Notes: generated from the sequence alone by a model not told the origin. A stretch of DNA of 64,000 nucleotides from Paenibacillus etheri (GCF_001012825.1 NZ_LCZJ02000019.1:457302-521301); one strand, 5' to 3'; counted from the first letter of the stretch, positions 15,684-25,312 are shown. Program-made: numbers and translations.

Positions 15684-17861
15684 CTAAGATAATCGAAATA
15701 CTTGAACATCTCCTGCTTCTACTCGTATCGACAGTTGAGTCGTTGAAGCTTCAAACGGATTTATGGGCTGAAATTTGGCATTCCCATCGTCAAACCATGG
15801 CTCTGCTGAAGTATAAAGGGCAGGCAGCGTAACTTTGGCTTCTGCCAATTCGTTCCCTTCATTATGCACATAGAGGAACGCACCTCTGTCTTCTTCAACT
15901 TCCCACTCGGAAAGATCAGCGCGGACACCTCCGCTTACTTGCACATTCGGCTGTAGCTTCAATTCTCGCTGTAAAAGATCGCGCACCAGCTGGAGCGTTC
16001 CGGTATGTCCATCCTGCCAGTAGGCAGCCGCAAGCAAGGTGCCGAACCACACAGCACGCCCATTGCCATAAGCGGCGGCCGTCAACACAGGCATGTCGTC
16101 CTCGGCAAATTCGGCTAGGACCTTCACATGACTTTGCAGCGCAATATCCGATTTGTAATAGGAGCCGTGTGCCTTATCATCTGCGGCTGCTTCCCCTTCC
16201 TTGCTGTGCTTCATTACATTAAGGAGTGGGATCGCCGTCCGTGATTCGAATGCTACCTGATGATAGCTATGATCCAGATTCTCGGCAGAATGAATCCAAG
16301 TCTCCCGAACCCCAAAGACTTCATCAAATCCATAACCGGGAACTGTATAGCTGTGACAGCCATTCTCTGCCTGAAGCGCTCCGAAGGAGCATTCCGAAAT
16401 CAATATGCCGCCCTTCTCCACCCACTCACGCAGGAGGTTACACAGTTTACGGTTCAGATACAGTGGATAAGGCATCCACAGGCAGCGGTATTGCTCCAAT
16501 GTCTGTTTCGTAACATCCGACTCATGCAGAAACTCCACTTTATAGTTAAGTTCATGAAGCAGTTTATGGACGCCCTGCAGGGAATCGTTATAGGTGTCCA
16601 GATGATCATGTGCCGCAAAGTTGGCGATTTGGTTCTGTGGGCTGAATAGAATAGCAATCCCGTCTCCACCCCGTTTTGCCTGCAAAAGCTCTTGCTTATT
16701 GTCTTGCACAAGCTTATTTAGTTGGGCCATATCTTTGTACCATGGGGTTGGACTACCGTCTAAATACACACTGCCCCAAGCCGGAGCCTCCTGTCCTAAT
16801 ACCTCCGGTCTATACTGCCAGAACAGATATCCTGTTATGCCACGGGCGAGCGGGGTCAGAATATGCCGCTTCATTTCTCGCAGCTCCGGCTGGCGCGGCT
16901 TCATCGCCGTATTGCCCGGCAGCGCATGAATCTCCGAGTTGATAATCGGTTTGCCTTTGGCGGCAGAGATCAGCAAATCAGCTGACCAGGCTGAGGACCC
17001 CAGACTATTGCCTGTCAGGTCACAAAGCTCAGCCAGCTTGAAGTCGTCTGAACCTGCTGTAATCATATTAAAAATAGGGGCTGGCACAGTGTGTGCCATA
17101 ACAGGATGTAGCAGATCCAGCGACTTCACTGTATCTACCCGGCTCCGCAGCTCATCTGTCAAAGTACCGGACATGAACAACCGCCAGTCCACCAGATCAT
17201 TGAATACGCCTTGTCCACGTGGTGCCTCTACTTCCTCCCAGCTTCCGTAAGTCCGCTGCCATGATTCGTTTAGGGCTTCCAGAGTAATATATTTATTTTT
17301 CAGCCATTCTTGGAATGCCAGCACGGAATGACCGCAATAGCATACTTGGTTGTCAAAAGACAGTTTGCGCTTAATTCCTGTCGTGAGCTCAGGCTCATTC
17401 CATAAATCCCACACCCAGAGGGCGGGATGATTTTTGAAAGTCTTCACTGTTTCCGCTAGAAATTCCGCCTTCTCCGTGGCCGCAGCTGCATGGTGATAAC
17501 AGGGTCCAGGTGCTCCGCCAATCTGGCGGCAGTTAATTGCCCTAGGTTCCAGAACGGAACCGTCTGCTGTGATCATTTTGGAATCAGGATATTTTTTACT
17601 AAACCAGGCTGGCGCCACATCAAAAATCACATTCAAAATGACCTTTAAGCCGTTCCGCTGGGCAATATCCATCAGCACCTGAATATCATCGAACTGGTAG
17701 ATCCCTTCTTTGGACACACTGGCGCGCCACTGCACCCAATACTTCACACAATTGAAGCCCTGCCCGGCAATATTGCTCAGGTCTTTCTCCCATTGATCCC
17801 GAAAAGGAGTCGGGGAACGGTAATATTGAAACCCGAATGGAATAAATGAATTTTGTATCAA
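15684..17861 (-). CDS. GH42-like beta-galactosidase-family glycosidase
   Basis: 725 residues from the TTG at 17861, preferred because AGGAGG lies 7 bases upstream; the ATG at 17897 has no ribosome site. A TIM barrel holds FNCVKYWVQWRASV, the acid/base glutamate in WDLWNEPE and the nucleophile in PIINSEIHALPG. It is followed by a glutamine amidotransferase-like trimerisation domain (GGILISECSFGA) and a C-terminal beta domain, the GH42 arrangement. Family members are exo-beta-galactosidases, though divergent ones act on other beta-glycosides, and the mannose-rich context leaves that open. No signal peptide. First gene of an operon with GH92, divergent from the YesMN pair. Confidence 0.8.
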   Translation of the reverse strand: MIQNSFIPFGFQYYRSPTPFRDQWEKDLSNIAGQGFNCVKYWVQWRASVSKEGIYQFDDIQVLMDIAQRNGLKVILNVIFDVAPAWFSKKYPDSKMITADGSVLEPRAINCRQIGGAPGPCYHHAAAATEKAEFLAETVKTFKNHPALWVWDLWNEPELTTGIKRKLSFDNQVCYCGHSVLAFQEWLKNKYITLEALNESWQRTYGSWEEVEAPRGQGVFNDLVDWRLFMSGTLTDELRSRVDTVKSLDLLHPVMAHTVPAPIFNMITAGSDDFKLAELCDLTGNSLGSSAWSADLLISAAKGKPIINSEIHALPGNTAMKPRQPELREMKRHILTPLARGITGYLFWQYRPEVLGQEAPAWGSVYLDGSPTPWYKDMAQLNKLVQDNKQELLQAKRGGDGIAILFSPQNQIANFAAHDHLDTYNDSLQGVHKLLHELNYKVEFLHESDVTKQTLEQYRCLWMPYPLYLNRKLCNLLREWVEKGGILISECSFGALQAENGCHSYTVPGYGFDEVFGVRETWIHSAENLDHSYHQVAFESRTAIPLLNVMKHSKEGEAAADDKAHGSYYKSDIALQSHVKVLAEFAEDDMPVLTAAAYGNGRAVWFGTLLAAAYWQDGHTGTLQLVRDLLQRELKLQPNVQVSGGVRADLSEWEVEEDRGAFLYVHNEGNELAEAKVTLPALYTSAEPWFDDGNAKFQPINPFEASTTQLSIRVEAGDVQVFRLS

Positions 17862-17904
17862 GGGTACTCCTCCTACAGCGTTCAATTTCGATATCATGTA
17901 TTTA

Positions 17905-17918
17905 TAAAAGCGCTTACA
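17905..17918 (-). promoter_or_regulatory. cre-like box upstream of GH42-like gene
   Basis: TAAAAGCGCTTACA matches 13 of 14 cre positions, 44 bases before the TTG start and between it and motif site A. Confidence 0.6.
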
Positions 17919-17975
17919 GCTCTTTTACGGTTAAAGTCTACCACAGTGTATTTTGCAAAAGTTAGGATGGAATCC

Positions 17976-17993
17976 TATGAAACGGTTTGCGAA
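17976..17993 (-). promoter_or_regulatory. Glycan-regulon motif, site A
   Basis: TATGAAACGGTTTGCGAA on the plus strand, 115 bases from the GH42-like start; sites C and D are 114 and 110 bases from their starts. Candidate binding site of the response regulator encoded next door. Confidence 0.5.
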
Positions 17994-18057
17994 GCTGTTG
18001 AAATGTTTAGAACTTCTGCAATGTCGCCATCTTTGTACATAGCCACCGGGGAATATA

Positions 18058-18075
18058 CTGCGAAATCGTTTGTGA
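18058..18075. promoter_or_regulatory. Glycan-regulon motif, site B
   Basis: CTGCGAAATCGTTTGTGA, one of the best-conserved copies, 82 bases from site A and 94 bases before the response-regulator start. It could serve autoregulation of the YesMN pair as well as the divergent operon. Confidence 0.55.
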
Positions 18076-18168
18076 TCCTGACAACTAAGAAATTACCGCT
18101 CCTCTAAAAGTGGTTTCATGTTTATAATGACTGTAAGACATATTAGAAACTACTTCGAGGTGAGGCCA

Positions 18169-19410
18169 ATGTTGAAAGCGCTTGTAGTAGATGATGAATA
18201 TCTGGTCCGTATGGGCATCACCCAAACCATAGACTGGGCAGAGTACAACGTCGAGATCATAGGAGAAGCCAGTAATGGTGAGGAGGGTTTGGAGCTTGCA
18301 CTACAGTACCGCCCGGATGTGATTATTACCGATATCCGCATGCCCTATATGAACGGTCTTGAACTCATCGAGAAAATACGGGAGCAGGACATGCTCGTAG
18401 GCATTGTCGTACTCAGCGGTTATGACGAATTTCAATATGCGCAGGCTGCACTGCGTTATGGCGCCTCCACCTATTTGCTGAAGCCTATTAATATAGAAGA
18501 ACTCGCAGATACAGTACGAAGCGTTGGCGATGAAATCCTGGGGAAAAAGCAACTCTCTAACCGATATTCACAGCTTAATGAGGAAATCGCCTCGATCTCC
18601 AAACAATTCTGGCAGGATTTACTGCATGACCAGCTGCATAGTGAGGAATTCATAGCAAGTAAGATAAAGCTCCTGGAGCTTCAATTGGAACCGGGAAAAG
18701 CTATGCTGCCGCTGTCCATAACCTACCCTGCTGATAACGGCCTTCAAGGAGATGCTATAGGCAAAGCGTTAGAGGATGAAGCAGCGGTTATTCTGGAAGC
18801 GTATTCTTTTGATCAGCTCTGTCTGTTCCGCGATAGCCGTCTGGAGTGGGTTATGATTCTCCGAACCGAGGAACCTGAGCTTGCCGGGGATTCTGCCCGC
18901 AGATTAGGTAAGCAGCTATCGGAATGGAGCCAGCAGCATTTCGGCCAGGCTCTCAGCGTAGGCATCGGCAAACCTACTGAAGATTGGAACGGAATCGTAG
19001 ATTCATACAAACAGGCTGTGCTTGCTGCGCAGCGTGCATTGTCTGGTATTGAACGTGTGCTGTACGCTGAGGAAGAGGCCGGAGCTCGATGCCGGCGTGA
19101 AATCAGAGACGCCCTCGCTTTTATCCGGGAGCATTATGCTGGGAACATTACCGTGGAGATGGTTGCTGCTGCGGTGTTCGTCAGTCCAACCCATTTAATG
19201 CATCTATTCCGCAAAGATTTGAACAAGACGTTCTATGAATGTCTGACGGAATATCGGATTGAAGAAGCCAAACGTATGCTGCGCAATCCGATGTACCGAG
19301 TCTATGAGGTGGGCAATCAGGTTGGTTTCACCGACTCCAAATACTTTAGCCAGATCTTCAAAAAGATGACGGGCATCCCGCCGAGCGAATATGCAAAAAC
19401 CTATGGTTAA
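18169..19410 (+). CDS. YesN-type response regulator (receiver + AraC domain)
   Basis: 413 residues from the ATG at 18169 (GAGGTGAGGCCA leader). Receiver domain, residues 1-120: the acidic pair in VVDDEY, the phospho-acceptor Asp in DVIITDIRMPYMNG, then VLSGYDEFQYAQAALRYGA and the conserved Lys of YLLKPIN. A middle region of about 170 residues follows. The C-terminal AraC domain has AFIREHYAGNITVEMVA and a second HTH ending YRVYEVGNQVGFTDSKYFS with the GIPPSEYAKTYG tail. It pairs with the overlapping histidine kinase. It probably activates the glycan genes through the 18-bp motif found upstream of them; that link is inferred. Confidence 0.9.
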   Translation: MLKALVVDDEYLVRMGITQTIDWAEYNVEIIGEASNGEEGLELALQYRPDVIITDIRMPYMNGLELIEKIREQDMLVGIVVLSGYDEFQYAQAALRYGASTYLLKPINIEELADTVRSVGDEILGKKQLSNRYSQLNEEIASISKQFWQDLLHDQLHSEEFIASKIKLLELQLEPGKAMLPLSITYPADNGLQGDAIGKALEDEAAVILEAYSFDQLCLFRDSRLEWVMILRTEEPELAGDSARRLGKQLSEWSQQHFGQALSVGIGKPTEDWNGIVDSYKQAVLAAQRALSGIERVLYAEEEAGARCRREIRDALAFIREHYAGNITVEMVAAAVFVSPTHLMHLFRKDLNKTFYECLTEYRIEEAKRMLRNPMYRVYEVGNQVGFTDSKYFSQIFKKMTGIPPSEYAKTYG

Positions 19411-21169
19411 GCTAACGATGGTCAACCGGATGGATTCTTGGATGCGGAGGTTCAAGATCAAAAGCCGGATTGTTGTTGTCCTGTTAGTGGGATTGTCTCT
19501 GCATTTGGTGCTGATGCTTGTTATTTTTAACCTCTATTCCTATACCTATCTGCAAAAGGATCTGTATCGTCATGTGGTCCAGACTCAGCGCCAAATTGGG
19601 CTCAGTGTGGAGTTGATGGTCGATGACATTCAGATGTTGTTCCTGCGATTTCTGGTGAACAGCGACATTTACCAGATCATTAATAACGATTCCCTACCGG
19701 CAGCAGACAAGGAATCACGGATCGGGGCTATCATCGACGGCATGCTGGCACAGAATGATCTCGTGGGCAATGTGATTATCAACACCAATGATAATATGCT
19801 TTACTCTTATCAGTCTAAGGAGCAGATGCTCGAGGTTCCTGAAGCCCTGTTCATTAAACGTATACAGGAGAGCAGCATGCCTGTTGTCGGTGAAATTAAA
19901 CGGGATGGAGACGGCAATGCCTATATCCCCTTCGGACAGCAATTCCGGAACTTCAATACGGGTCAAAATATCGGGGTCGTCATCATCTATGTCAGAGAAG
20001 CAGCCTTGGCAGATCTTTATTCCTCCAGTTTCACTGGCATTGGCTACTCCTTCCTGACTTCCAGCGACCGGATTATATCTCACCCCGACAAGCGGCTCTT
20101 GGGCAATTTTTTGGAGGAGAATGCCCCTCTTCGCCCGGGTCAGAAAGAAGGCTACCGCACCTGGTCAGATAACGGAAATTCCTATATCATTGCTACTTAT
20201 CCTTTGAATCCTAGGTTGGAGACGCTTGGTGTTAGCTGGGAGTTCACCAGTGTGATTTCTAGCCACAAGTTGCTGGAGGGAATTGCCAAGGGTAACCGAA
20301 ATGCCCTTCTTTTCGCCAGTGTTACCTTCATTGTGCTACTGATTCTTTCCTTTTATCTGGCGGCCAAAATCACCCGACCACTACTGAACTTGAAGAAGAA
20401 GCTGAGTCTGTTTGGCAAAAAAGACCTAGCAGCTGTCTATGAGCAGCGGGCACAGGTCGATGAGATTTTCCAGCTAGAGAACAGCTACTATCAGATGGTA
20501 GAACGGATCAGCCAATTAATGCTTGAAAAAGATGAGGAAAAAGAGAAGCAGCGCAAGGCGGAGCTGACCGCGCTGCAATCGCAGATCAATCCTCATTTTC
20601 TCTATAACACGCTGGATGCGATTGCCTGGATAGCCCGGCTGAAGAAGCAGCCCGACATCGAGCGGCTAATTTCTTCTCTGGCAACCTTTTTTCGGATTAG
20701 CCTGCATAAAGGTGATAAATTTGTCACCGTCGACGAAGAAATCCGTTTGGTGGAGAGCTTTGTTACGGTCGAGCAAATGCGTTTTCCGAATAAGTTCGAG
20801 ATTGAATACGACATTGAGGAATCGCTGCGAAAGGTCCGCATTTTGAAGCTGATTCTTCAGCCTATCGCAGAGAATGCGATCAAGCACGGCATCAGCGAGA
20901 AACGTGGTATGGGCCGGATCTGGATTAAAGGCGAGCTGCTGGAGGATGAGATTCGTTTTACCGTGACTGATGACGGGGTCGGCTTTGCCAACGGTGCGAC
21001 CCTTAGCCAAGCTAAGGAAGATGTACTGTTCCAGAGCGGATATGGCCTACGAAACGTGGACGAACGGATCAAGCTGGAATACGGTCCTCAATATGGGCTA
21101 AGCATCTCCAGCACTCCGGGGCAAGGCACCACGGTTACGATCAGCTTGAAGAAGGAGCTGCCCAATTAG
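19391..21169 (+). CDS. YesM-type sensor histidine kinase
   Basis: 592 residues if started at 19391, which overlaps the response-regulator gene by 20 bases and gives coupled translation; in-frame ATGs a few codons on are alternatives. Membrane segment 1 is about residues 26-50 (VVVLLVGLSLHLVLMLVIF), an extracytoplasmic dCache-like sensor spans roughly 55-300, and segment 2 is ALLFASVTFIVLLILSFYL, followed by HAMP. The kinase core has the phospho-His motif INPHFLYNTLDAIAWIARL, LQPIAENAIKHGI (N box) and DDGVGF with GYGLRNVDERIKL. Such kinases usually sense an oligosaccharide, directly or via a binding protein. It is followed by a strong terminator. Confidence 0.9.
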   Translation: MQKPMVKLTMVNRMDSWMRRFKIKSRIVVVLLVGLSLHLVLMLVIFNLYSYTYLQKDLYRHVVQTQRQIGLSVELMVDDIQMLFLRFLVNSDIYQIINNDSLPAADKESRIGAIIDGMLAQNDLVGNVIINTNDNMLYSYQSKEQMLEVPEALFIKRIQESSMPVVGEIKRDGDGNAYIPFGQQFRNFNTGQNIGVVIIYVREAALADLYSSSFTGIGYSFLTSSDRIISHPDKRLLGNFLEENAPLRPGQKEGYRTWSDNGNSYIIATYPLNPRLETLGVSWEFTSVISSHKLLEGIAKGNRNALLFASVTFIVLLILSFYLAAKITRPLLNLKKKLSLFGKKDLAAVYEQRAQVDEIFQLENSYYQMVERISQLMLEKDEEKEKQRKAELTALQSQINPHFLYNTLDAIAWIARLKKQPDIERLISSLATFFRISLHKGDKFVTVDEEIRLVESFVTVEQMRFPNKFEIEYDIEESLRKVRILKLILQPIAENAIKHGISEKRGMGRIWIKGELLEDEIRFTVTDDGVGFANGATLSQAKEDVLFQSGYGLRNVDERIKLEYGPQYGLSISSTPGQGTTVTISLKKELPN

Positions 21170-21201
21170 TGAGGATTGTTAATGAATGCGGACAATACAA
21201 T

Positions 21202-21268
21202 GAAATCGTTCCTTTTTGAGAGGTAGGTGGTACTTCCACTTTTCTCACAAAGAACGATTTCTTTTTTT
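21202..21268 (+). terminator. Terminator after histidine kinase
   Basis: GAAATCGTTC pairs with GAACGATTTC over a 40-base loop that can extend the stem with GAG/CTC, followed by a T-run. The rest of 21269-21491 shows no gene. Confidence 0.6.
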
Positions 21269-21491
21269 GACGTGTGAGCAGTGTGGGTAGATATTCTATC
21301 GAAAACGAATGAGAAAACGAACCGTTTGTGGGCTAGCGGTTGTCAGCAGACAATAAAGTAGTAGACTGAATGTCTTTATTCCACGCGGCTTTTCGAATTG
21401 TCAAACCGTTAGAATCCATATAATAAGTTTTAGACTGTCGCTGTTTCATTTAACTGACCTGTCCCGTTCATTGAAGCATCTTGAAATATAA

Positions 21492-22235
21492 TTACTGTTC
21501 AAGTCCTTCGAAATTGCATCGCCAATCAGACACCCATGCGGGAAAATATCCTAATCGGTGAGCTACTCTTTGTGATGCAATGTTACTGGAAATTAAGTCA
21601 TAACTCGGTATTTCTCCGCGTTCCAATATTTCAAAAGTTAGCCTGTTTACAAGATAACTAGCCAATCCCAAATTACGATATTGTGGTAATACTTCTATGC
21701 CGATTTGCCACAGTTTTGCACAGGTTTTGCTTGCTCCTGCCACACCAACAATTTTCCCGTCTTGCTTTGCAAGTACAGCTAGATTGGTCTGCCAGGGAAG
21801 ATTCGTATCATAAATAATAGCTTCATTGAATCTCGTAACATCAAATAAACTGACCACTTCTTCTCGCTTAATTAATTCAAATGTAAAACAATTCGTTGGT
21901 GCCATGGGCTTTATTTTTTTTACATCGGGCAGAAAATGTAAGTAGAGACCTCTGATAAATGGCAAGGAGAATACGGTATCTCTGTTTTTGCCCTGCATCT
22001 GAGTTTTTGCAATTAACAAGCGTTCCGGTGTTGCCGATACTACAATTGATTTTCCCATAGACAGGATTTCGAAATAACGTTCCTTTCTTGGAAATGGTCT
22101 ACTTCCAGGATTTTTCTTAGCTTCAACAAAAATAATGCTGTCCCTCTCACCGTTCAGGTCATCGATAGAGCAATTTAGGTCAATTGCAAGTTGTGATTGC
22201 ACAATGAACAGCATTTCTTGTTGTGTCAGAAACAT
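21492..22235 (-). CDS. GNAT-family acetyltransferase with extended N-terminal domain
   Basis: 247 residues. The C-terminal half is a GNAT domain: TNLAVLAKQDGKIVGVAGAS, then WQIGIEVLPQYRNLGLASYLVN, where the RNLGLA loop contacts acetyl-CoA, and SNIASQRVAHRLGYFPAWV. The N-terminal 110 residues resemble the partial GNAT-like domain that precedes it in this two-domain family. Substrate unknown. Start ATG follows AAGGAAGGGTAACT. It is unrelated to the glycan genes on either side and has no clear operon partner. Confidence 0.75.
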   Translation of the reverse strand: MFLTQQEMLFIVQSQLAIDLNCSIDDLNGERDSIIFVEAKKNPGSRPFPRKERYFEILSMGKSIVVSATPERLLIAKTQMQGKNRDTVFSLPFIRGLYLHFLPDVKKIKPMAPTNCFTFELIKREEVVSLFDVTRFNEAIIYDTNLPWQTNLAVLAKQDGKIVGVAGASKTCAKLWQIGIEVLPQYRNLGLASYLVNRLTFEILERGEIPSYDLISSNIASQRVAHRLGYFPAWVSDWRCNFEGLEQ

Positions 22236-22374
22236 AGTTACCCTTCCTTTCGTTGCGCCAACGGTTATTCAAAGTTCGCTCTTCCTGTGATCATTGCATA
22301 TGACAGCATTAATTCCCTGCTAAGCTAATTATGTACTCTATTAACCTGTCCATTAATTGAATGTATTCATTGAA

Positions 22375-22761
22375 TTATCCATTCTTTTCTGTGAGGAAAA
22401 AGGACTTTCTAACAAAAAACGAATAAATGAGTACAATTGCTGACCAAATCAAATTCCCAATAAATGGTTGTTGATTCTGAGAGTATAATAGATTATAACT
22501 TATTAAACCAAATCCAAATGAGTACATAATCATCAACCAAAACCCCCATTTTTTCAAACGCATATAACCATAGCTTAGAACAAGGGAATTAATAGCCAAT
22601 ATAACCCTAAATAATTGTTCTGGAAAGTTTGGTAAACCAAACCTATCTGCTATGCCAAATTCATCGGCATCTGCATTAAAGAATATTGCTGTGACAATCA
22701 ATGCAACTGCACCAAAAATGTAGAAACAACTAATTAAAGTAACGCCTAAAGGTCTTTTCAC
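22375..22761 (-). CDS. Small four-helix membrane protein of unknown function
   Basis: 128 residues from a GTG preceded by AGGAGGTGGAAA; an upstream start at 22791 has no ribosome site. Four hydrophobic segments are visible: VTLISCFYIFGAVALIVTAI, LFRVILAINSLVLSYGYM, WGFWLMIMYSFGFGLI and LIWSAIVLIYSFFV. Short charged loops (RLKKWG) suggest an integral membrane protein. No family recognised. Convergent neighbours are absent; it lies alone between an acetyltransferase and a lipoprotein gene. Confidence 0.65.
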   Translation of the reverse strand: MKRPLGVTLISCFYIFGAVALIVTAIFFNADADEFGIADRFGLPNFPEQLFRVILAINSLVLSYGYMRLKKWGFWLMIMYSFGFGLISYNLLYSQNQQPFIGNLIWSAIVLIYSFFVRKSFFLTEKNG

Positions 22762-22944
22762 TTTCCACCTCCTGTACTCAGATTTCCGCAATCCCGCCGA
22801 TAGTTGAATAAAAGGCAGCCAATCTTATGAATCCCGCAATTTATAATTGTTGGTTCGAACGCACGATCCCTCGGTAGTTTGTATCTTGTGCTCCATGAGA
22901 TTCTTTTGCCATATCGACATGAATGACCTACAATGATTAACTAT

Positions 22945-23526
22945 TTACCTTTTTAACTCTAAATAATTCATATTATAATCTTCACCTAAGTAATTCATCA
23001 CTCCAGAATATCCATTTAATTCCCACTCTCCATTTTTGTTTGGAGTAAAAATGTATTCTCTTTTCCAATCCTTTAACTTCTCATCATCACCAACATATTC
23101 TTCCTTAATGCTTAATCTAGTTTGATTAAAAAACTCATTCTCGAAGTAACTTTTATAAATGACCGCATTTGTTATAGTTATTCCTTTATGAAAGACAGTT
23201 GGATATAAAGTGTTCTGTTGTACATACATATCTGACTCAGGATCGGAATCCATATTATTGATAAATAACATAGATAGAATATCCTTAGCATGGACTCCAA
23301 ACTCATCGGTAAAAGATTTTTCTAATTCCTTATACTCCAGTTTTGACACCTTTTCTCTCAACGCTAAATCAATGATCATTTTTTCTTTCTTCTCAACCAT
23401 TTCAATTGCCATGTTTATATCGAAATTAATTGTTTCTTCTTTAATCGGCTTTAATTGTTCTGATGATTGACAAGCTGATAAAAACAAAATAACGATAATA
23501 AGCAAAACAAAGTAGAATTTCCTCAT
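22945..23526 (-). CDS. Putative lipoprotein of unknown function
   Basis: 193 residues. The N-terminus is a lipoprotein signal (MRKF, hydrophobic core, lipobox LSAC), so it is probably lipid-anchored outside the membrane. The mature part starts with a Lys/Glu-rich helix (MAIEMVEKKEKMIIDLALRE) and ends with a region containing YEFTP-like beta strands (KREYIFTPNKNGEWELNGYS). The composition is AT-rich. No family recognised. Start ATG follows GGGGAGAG. Confidence 0.7.
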   Translation of the reverse strand: MRKFYFVLLIIVILFLSACQSSEQLKPIKEETINFDINMAIEMVEKKEKMIIDLALREKVSKLEYKELEKSFTDEFGVHAKDILSMLFINNMDSDPESDMYVQQNTLYPTVFHKGITITNAVIYKSYFENEFFNQTRLSIKEEYVGDDEKLKDWKREYIFTPNKNGEWELNGYSGVMNYLGEDYNMNYLELKR

Positions 23527-24283
23527 AATTAGCTACTCTCCCCTACAATTACACTCTTTTTTAATGAATATAAATTATAGTTTTGGCCGTGGTCGCGTAA
23601 TTCTTAAATAATAGTGTTCTCCGTAATCAGTCTTCCTCCTCTTTTTCCCACTAATCTGCTGAAGTCCAGCGTAAGAAGCTTGAATGGCGAAGAACTGAAG
23701 CCAAGCGAGCAACTGGTAGACAGTTGCATTTTTCCCCATAAGTAAACGTTCTGAGCGTAACATGGGGACGTTGATGGCGAGGCTGCACTTAGAGCTGGAT
23801 GACGCTGGTGAATTAGAAACACTTCTGAATAGAGGCGTTTTAGTTGTATTTCTTACAACTAAAACGCCCTATTTTGCGAAGGCCGACGTTTAAGTGTATT
23901 AGGTACATCTATACTTTCCTTTTTCGTTGACAACGACTATTTTCTCGAATAATAAGTGTAGTGAATGCAACTAAACCTTGCTTCAAATATTAATTGCCCT
24001 CAATAGTTGTATGAAATACACTTCGGCTAAGGCACATTAGTTTTATCTGCCAGGAGTGATATGTTGGTGCAGCATAGGTTAGTTTGCGGAGCGCATCTCC
24101 CTCTACTTCCATCCATTCTACTAAAACATCAAAAGGCGTCCCAAGCACAAGCAACCCATTCATTGCTTTGGGGACACCTCTTTGTCTGAGTAGATATAAG
24201 TGCTGAAAGTTAGTATCTTTTGCTGATTTTAGCGGGTAGATTGAAATTACACAGCTAGTTTTCATAGAATCAGACTGCCAATC
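23527..24283. other. Gene-poor stretch with palindromic repeats
   Basis: No gene with convincing family features was found. It holds a near-perfect 15-bp inverted repeat at 23834-23868 and a related half palindrome (AGTTGTATGAAATAC) at 24003-24017. The minus strand has a 91-codon open frame at 23990-24265 without a ribosome site or recognisable domain, which I treat as unsupported. The repeats resemble interspersed palindromes I associate with Paenibacillus intergenic regions. Confidence 0.4.
23834..23868. repeat. Palindromic repeat / hairpin
   Basis: GGCGTTTTAGTTGTA, a 5-base loop, then TACAACTAAAACGCC: a perfect 15-bp stem. It is followed by CTATTTTG, so it could terminate plus-strand transcription, but no plus-strand gene precedes it. 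Confidence 0.7.
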
Positions 24284-25312
24284 TTAGTCTTTCATCGTGG
24301 AGTTAATTTTCAAATACAACTGTTTCAGCGGATTAACAATACTGCCACTGAGCATTGAAATCAGCAACCAGAACACTATGAACACGACGATGTTTAAAAC
24401 GATCATTAAATACTTAAATGTCCGCAGCTCTGTGTTCATGCCGTCTGCAGAGATATAGGTGACTATCCGCTCGTCCGATTCGGGCAGCGGATAGAGCAAT
24501 ATCAAGCCGTCGGCCGTTTCACGCTCCAACAAATCCATAGCACCGCTACTTGAACTATCTTGTTCTTCCGGCATAGCTGGATTATCCTTCTCTGGTGTGG
24601 CCAGCGCAGTTCTAATTTCTTGCAGTCGCTTCATAGGCACATCCGCCGCATTCAGTAGCTTTCCGTTACTTGTCAGCAGATAAACTTCATTCTCGCCGTA
24701 GATCGTATTCTTACCTGACAGATAGAAGCTGTACAGCTTGTCAATTTCAACTTCGAGCGAGAGCAGACCTAAAATTTGCCCCTCCTTGTTCTGAATTTTC
24801 ACCTCAAGCAGCAGACGGTCGCGCAGATCAGAAGGCGCGTTCATTAGATGTTCCCGGTTCAGCACCGTCCAGCGCAAAGTCTGTTCCCGGTTATCCAGAA
24901 ATTGTTCCATCCCCGGAACCTTCTTGATCTCTGCAAAGGGGAGAAGCCCCGACACATTGCTCGAGGAGTAAGTCCCCCCTGCTTCACCCCAAATATAAAT
25001 GCCGAGAATGTCACTGCTGGAGGAGCGAATGCCCTCAAGTATCGGAGAAATCGCTCCATCGTACGCTGGTTTTTTCAGAGCGTTTTGTACCACCTGATTG
25101 TTGGAGATAAGCTTCGAGGTCTCCTCTAGCCAGTTCATGAACAAAAGAGTGTTCTTATGCTGCTGGCCAATGTATTGAACGGACAACTGCCGCAGCATGT
25201 CCAAGCTTCTATGCTCGATAGTACGGTACAAAATGAAACTCGAAGCGGCAATGTAAACGGTAATAAACAGCACCAGGACAAGGCGGATGTTGCGGCCGAA
25301 TGATCTGAACAT
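24284..25312 (-). CDS. Truncated YesM-like sensor: dCache domain without kinase
   Basis: 342 residues from the ATG at 25312 (GGGGAGTTAT leader). Membrane segment 1 is LVLVLFITVYIAASSFILYR, then an extracellular sensor domain of about 260 residues, then segment 2 LMIVLNIVVFIVFWLLISML. The frame stops after NPLKQLYLKINSTMKD, that is, at the first HAMP helix. YesM-type kinases are about 600 residues, so HAMP remainder, dimerisation helix and ATPase domain are missing, and no kinase sequence follows downstream. It is last in the run importer-GH78-sensor, 65 bases after GH78. It may be a decayed kinase gene or a sensor stub; it has no response regulator beside it. Confidence 0.7.
   Translation of the reverse strand: MFRSFGRNIRLVLVLFITVYIAASSFILYRTIEHRSLDMLRQLSVQYIGQQHKNTLLFMNWLEETSKLISNNQVVQNALKKPAYDGAISPILEGIRSSSSDILGIYIWGEAGGTYSSSNVSGLLPFAEIKKVPGMEQFLDNREQTLRWTVLNREHLMNAPSDLRDRLLLEVKIQNKEGQILGLLSLEVEIDKLYSFYLSGKNTIYGENEVYLLTSNGKLLNAADVPMKRLQEIRTALATPEKDNPAMPEEQDSSSSGAMDLLERETADGLILLYPLPESDERIVTYISADGMNTELRTFKYLMIVLNIVVFIVFWLLISMLSGSIVNPLKQLYLKINSTMKD

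Noticed and set aside
21300-21340. Further glycan-regulon motif near GAACCGTTTGTGG
   Set aside because: It keeps only the right half of the motif, has no cre box and no gene start at a matching distance.
23575-23822. Two overlapping minus-strand open frames resembling a short basic protein
   Set aside because: No start signal, different frames give equally poor sequences and no family could be recognised.
23990-24265. 91-codon minus-strand open frame
   Set aside because: No ribosome site, no recognisable domain and it overlaps repeat-like sequence; not called as a gene.
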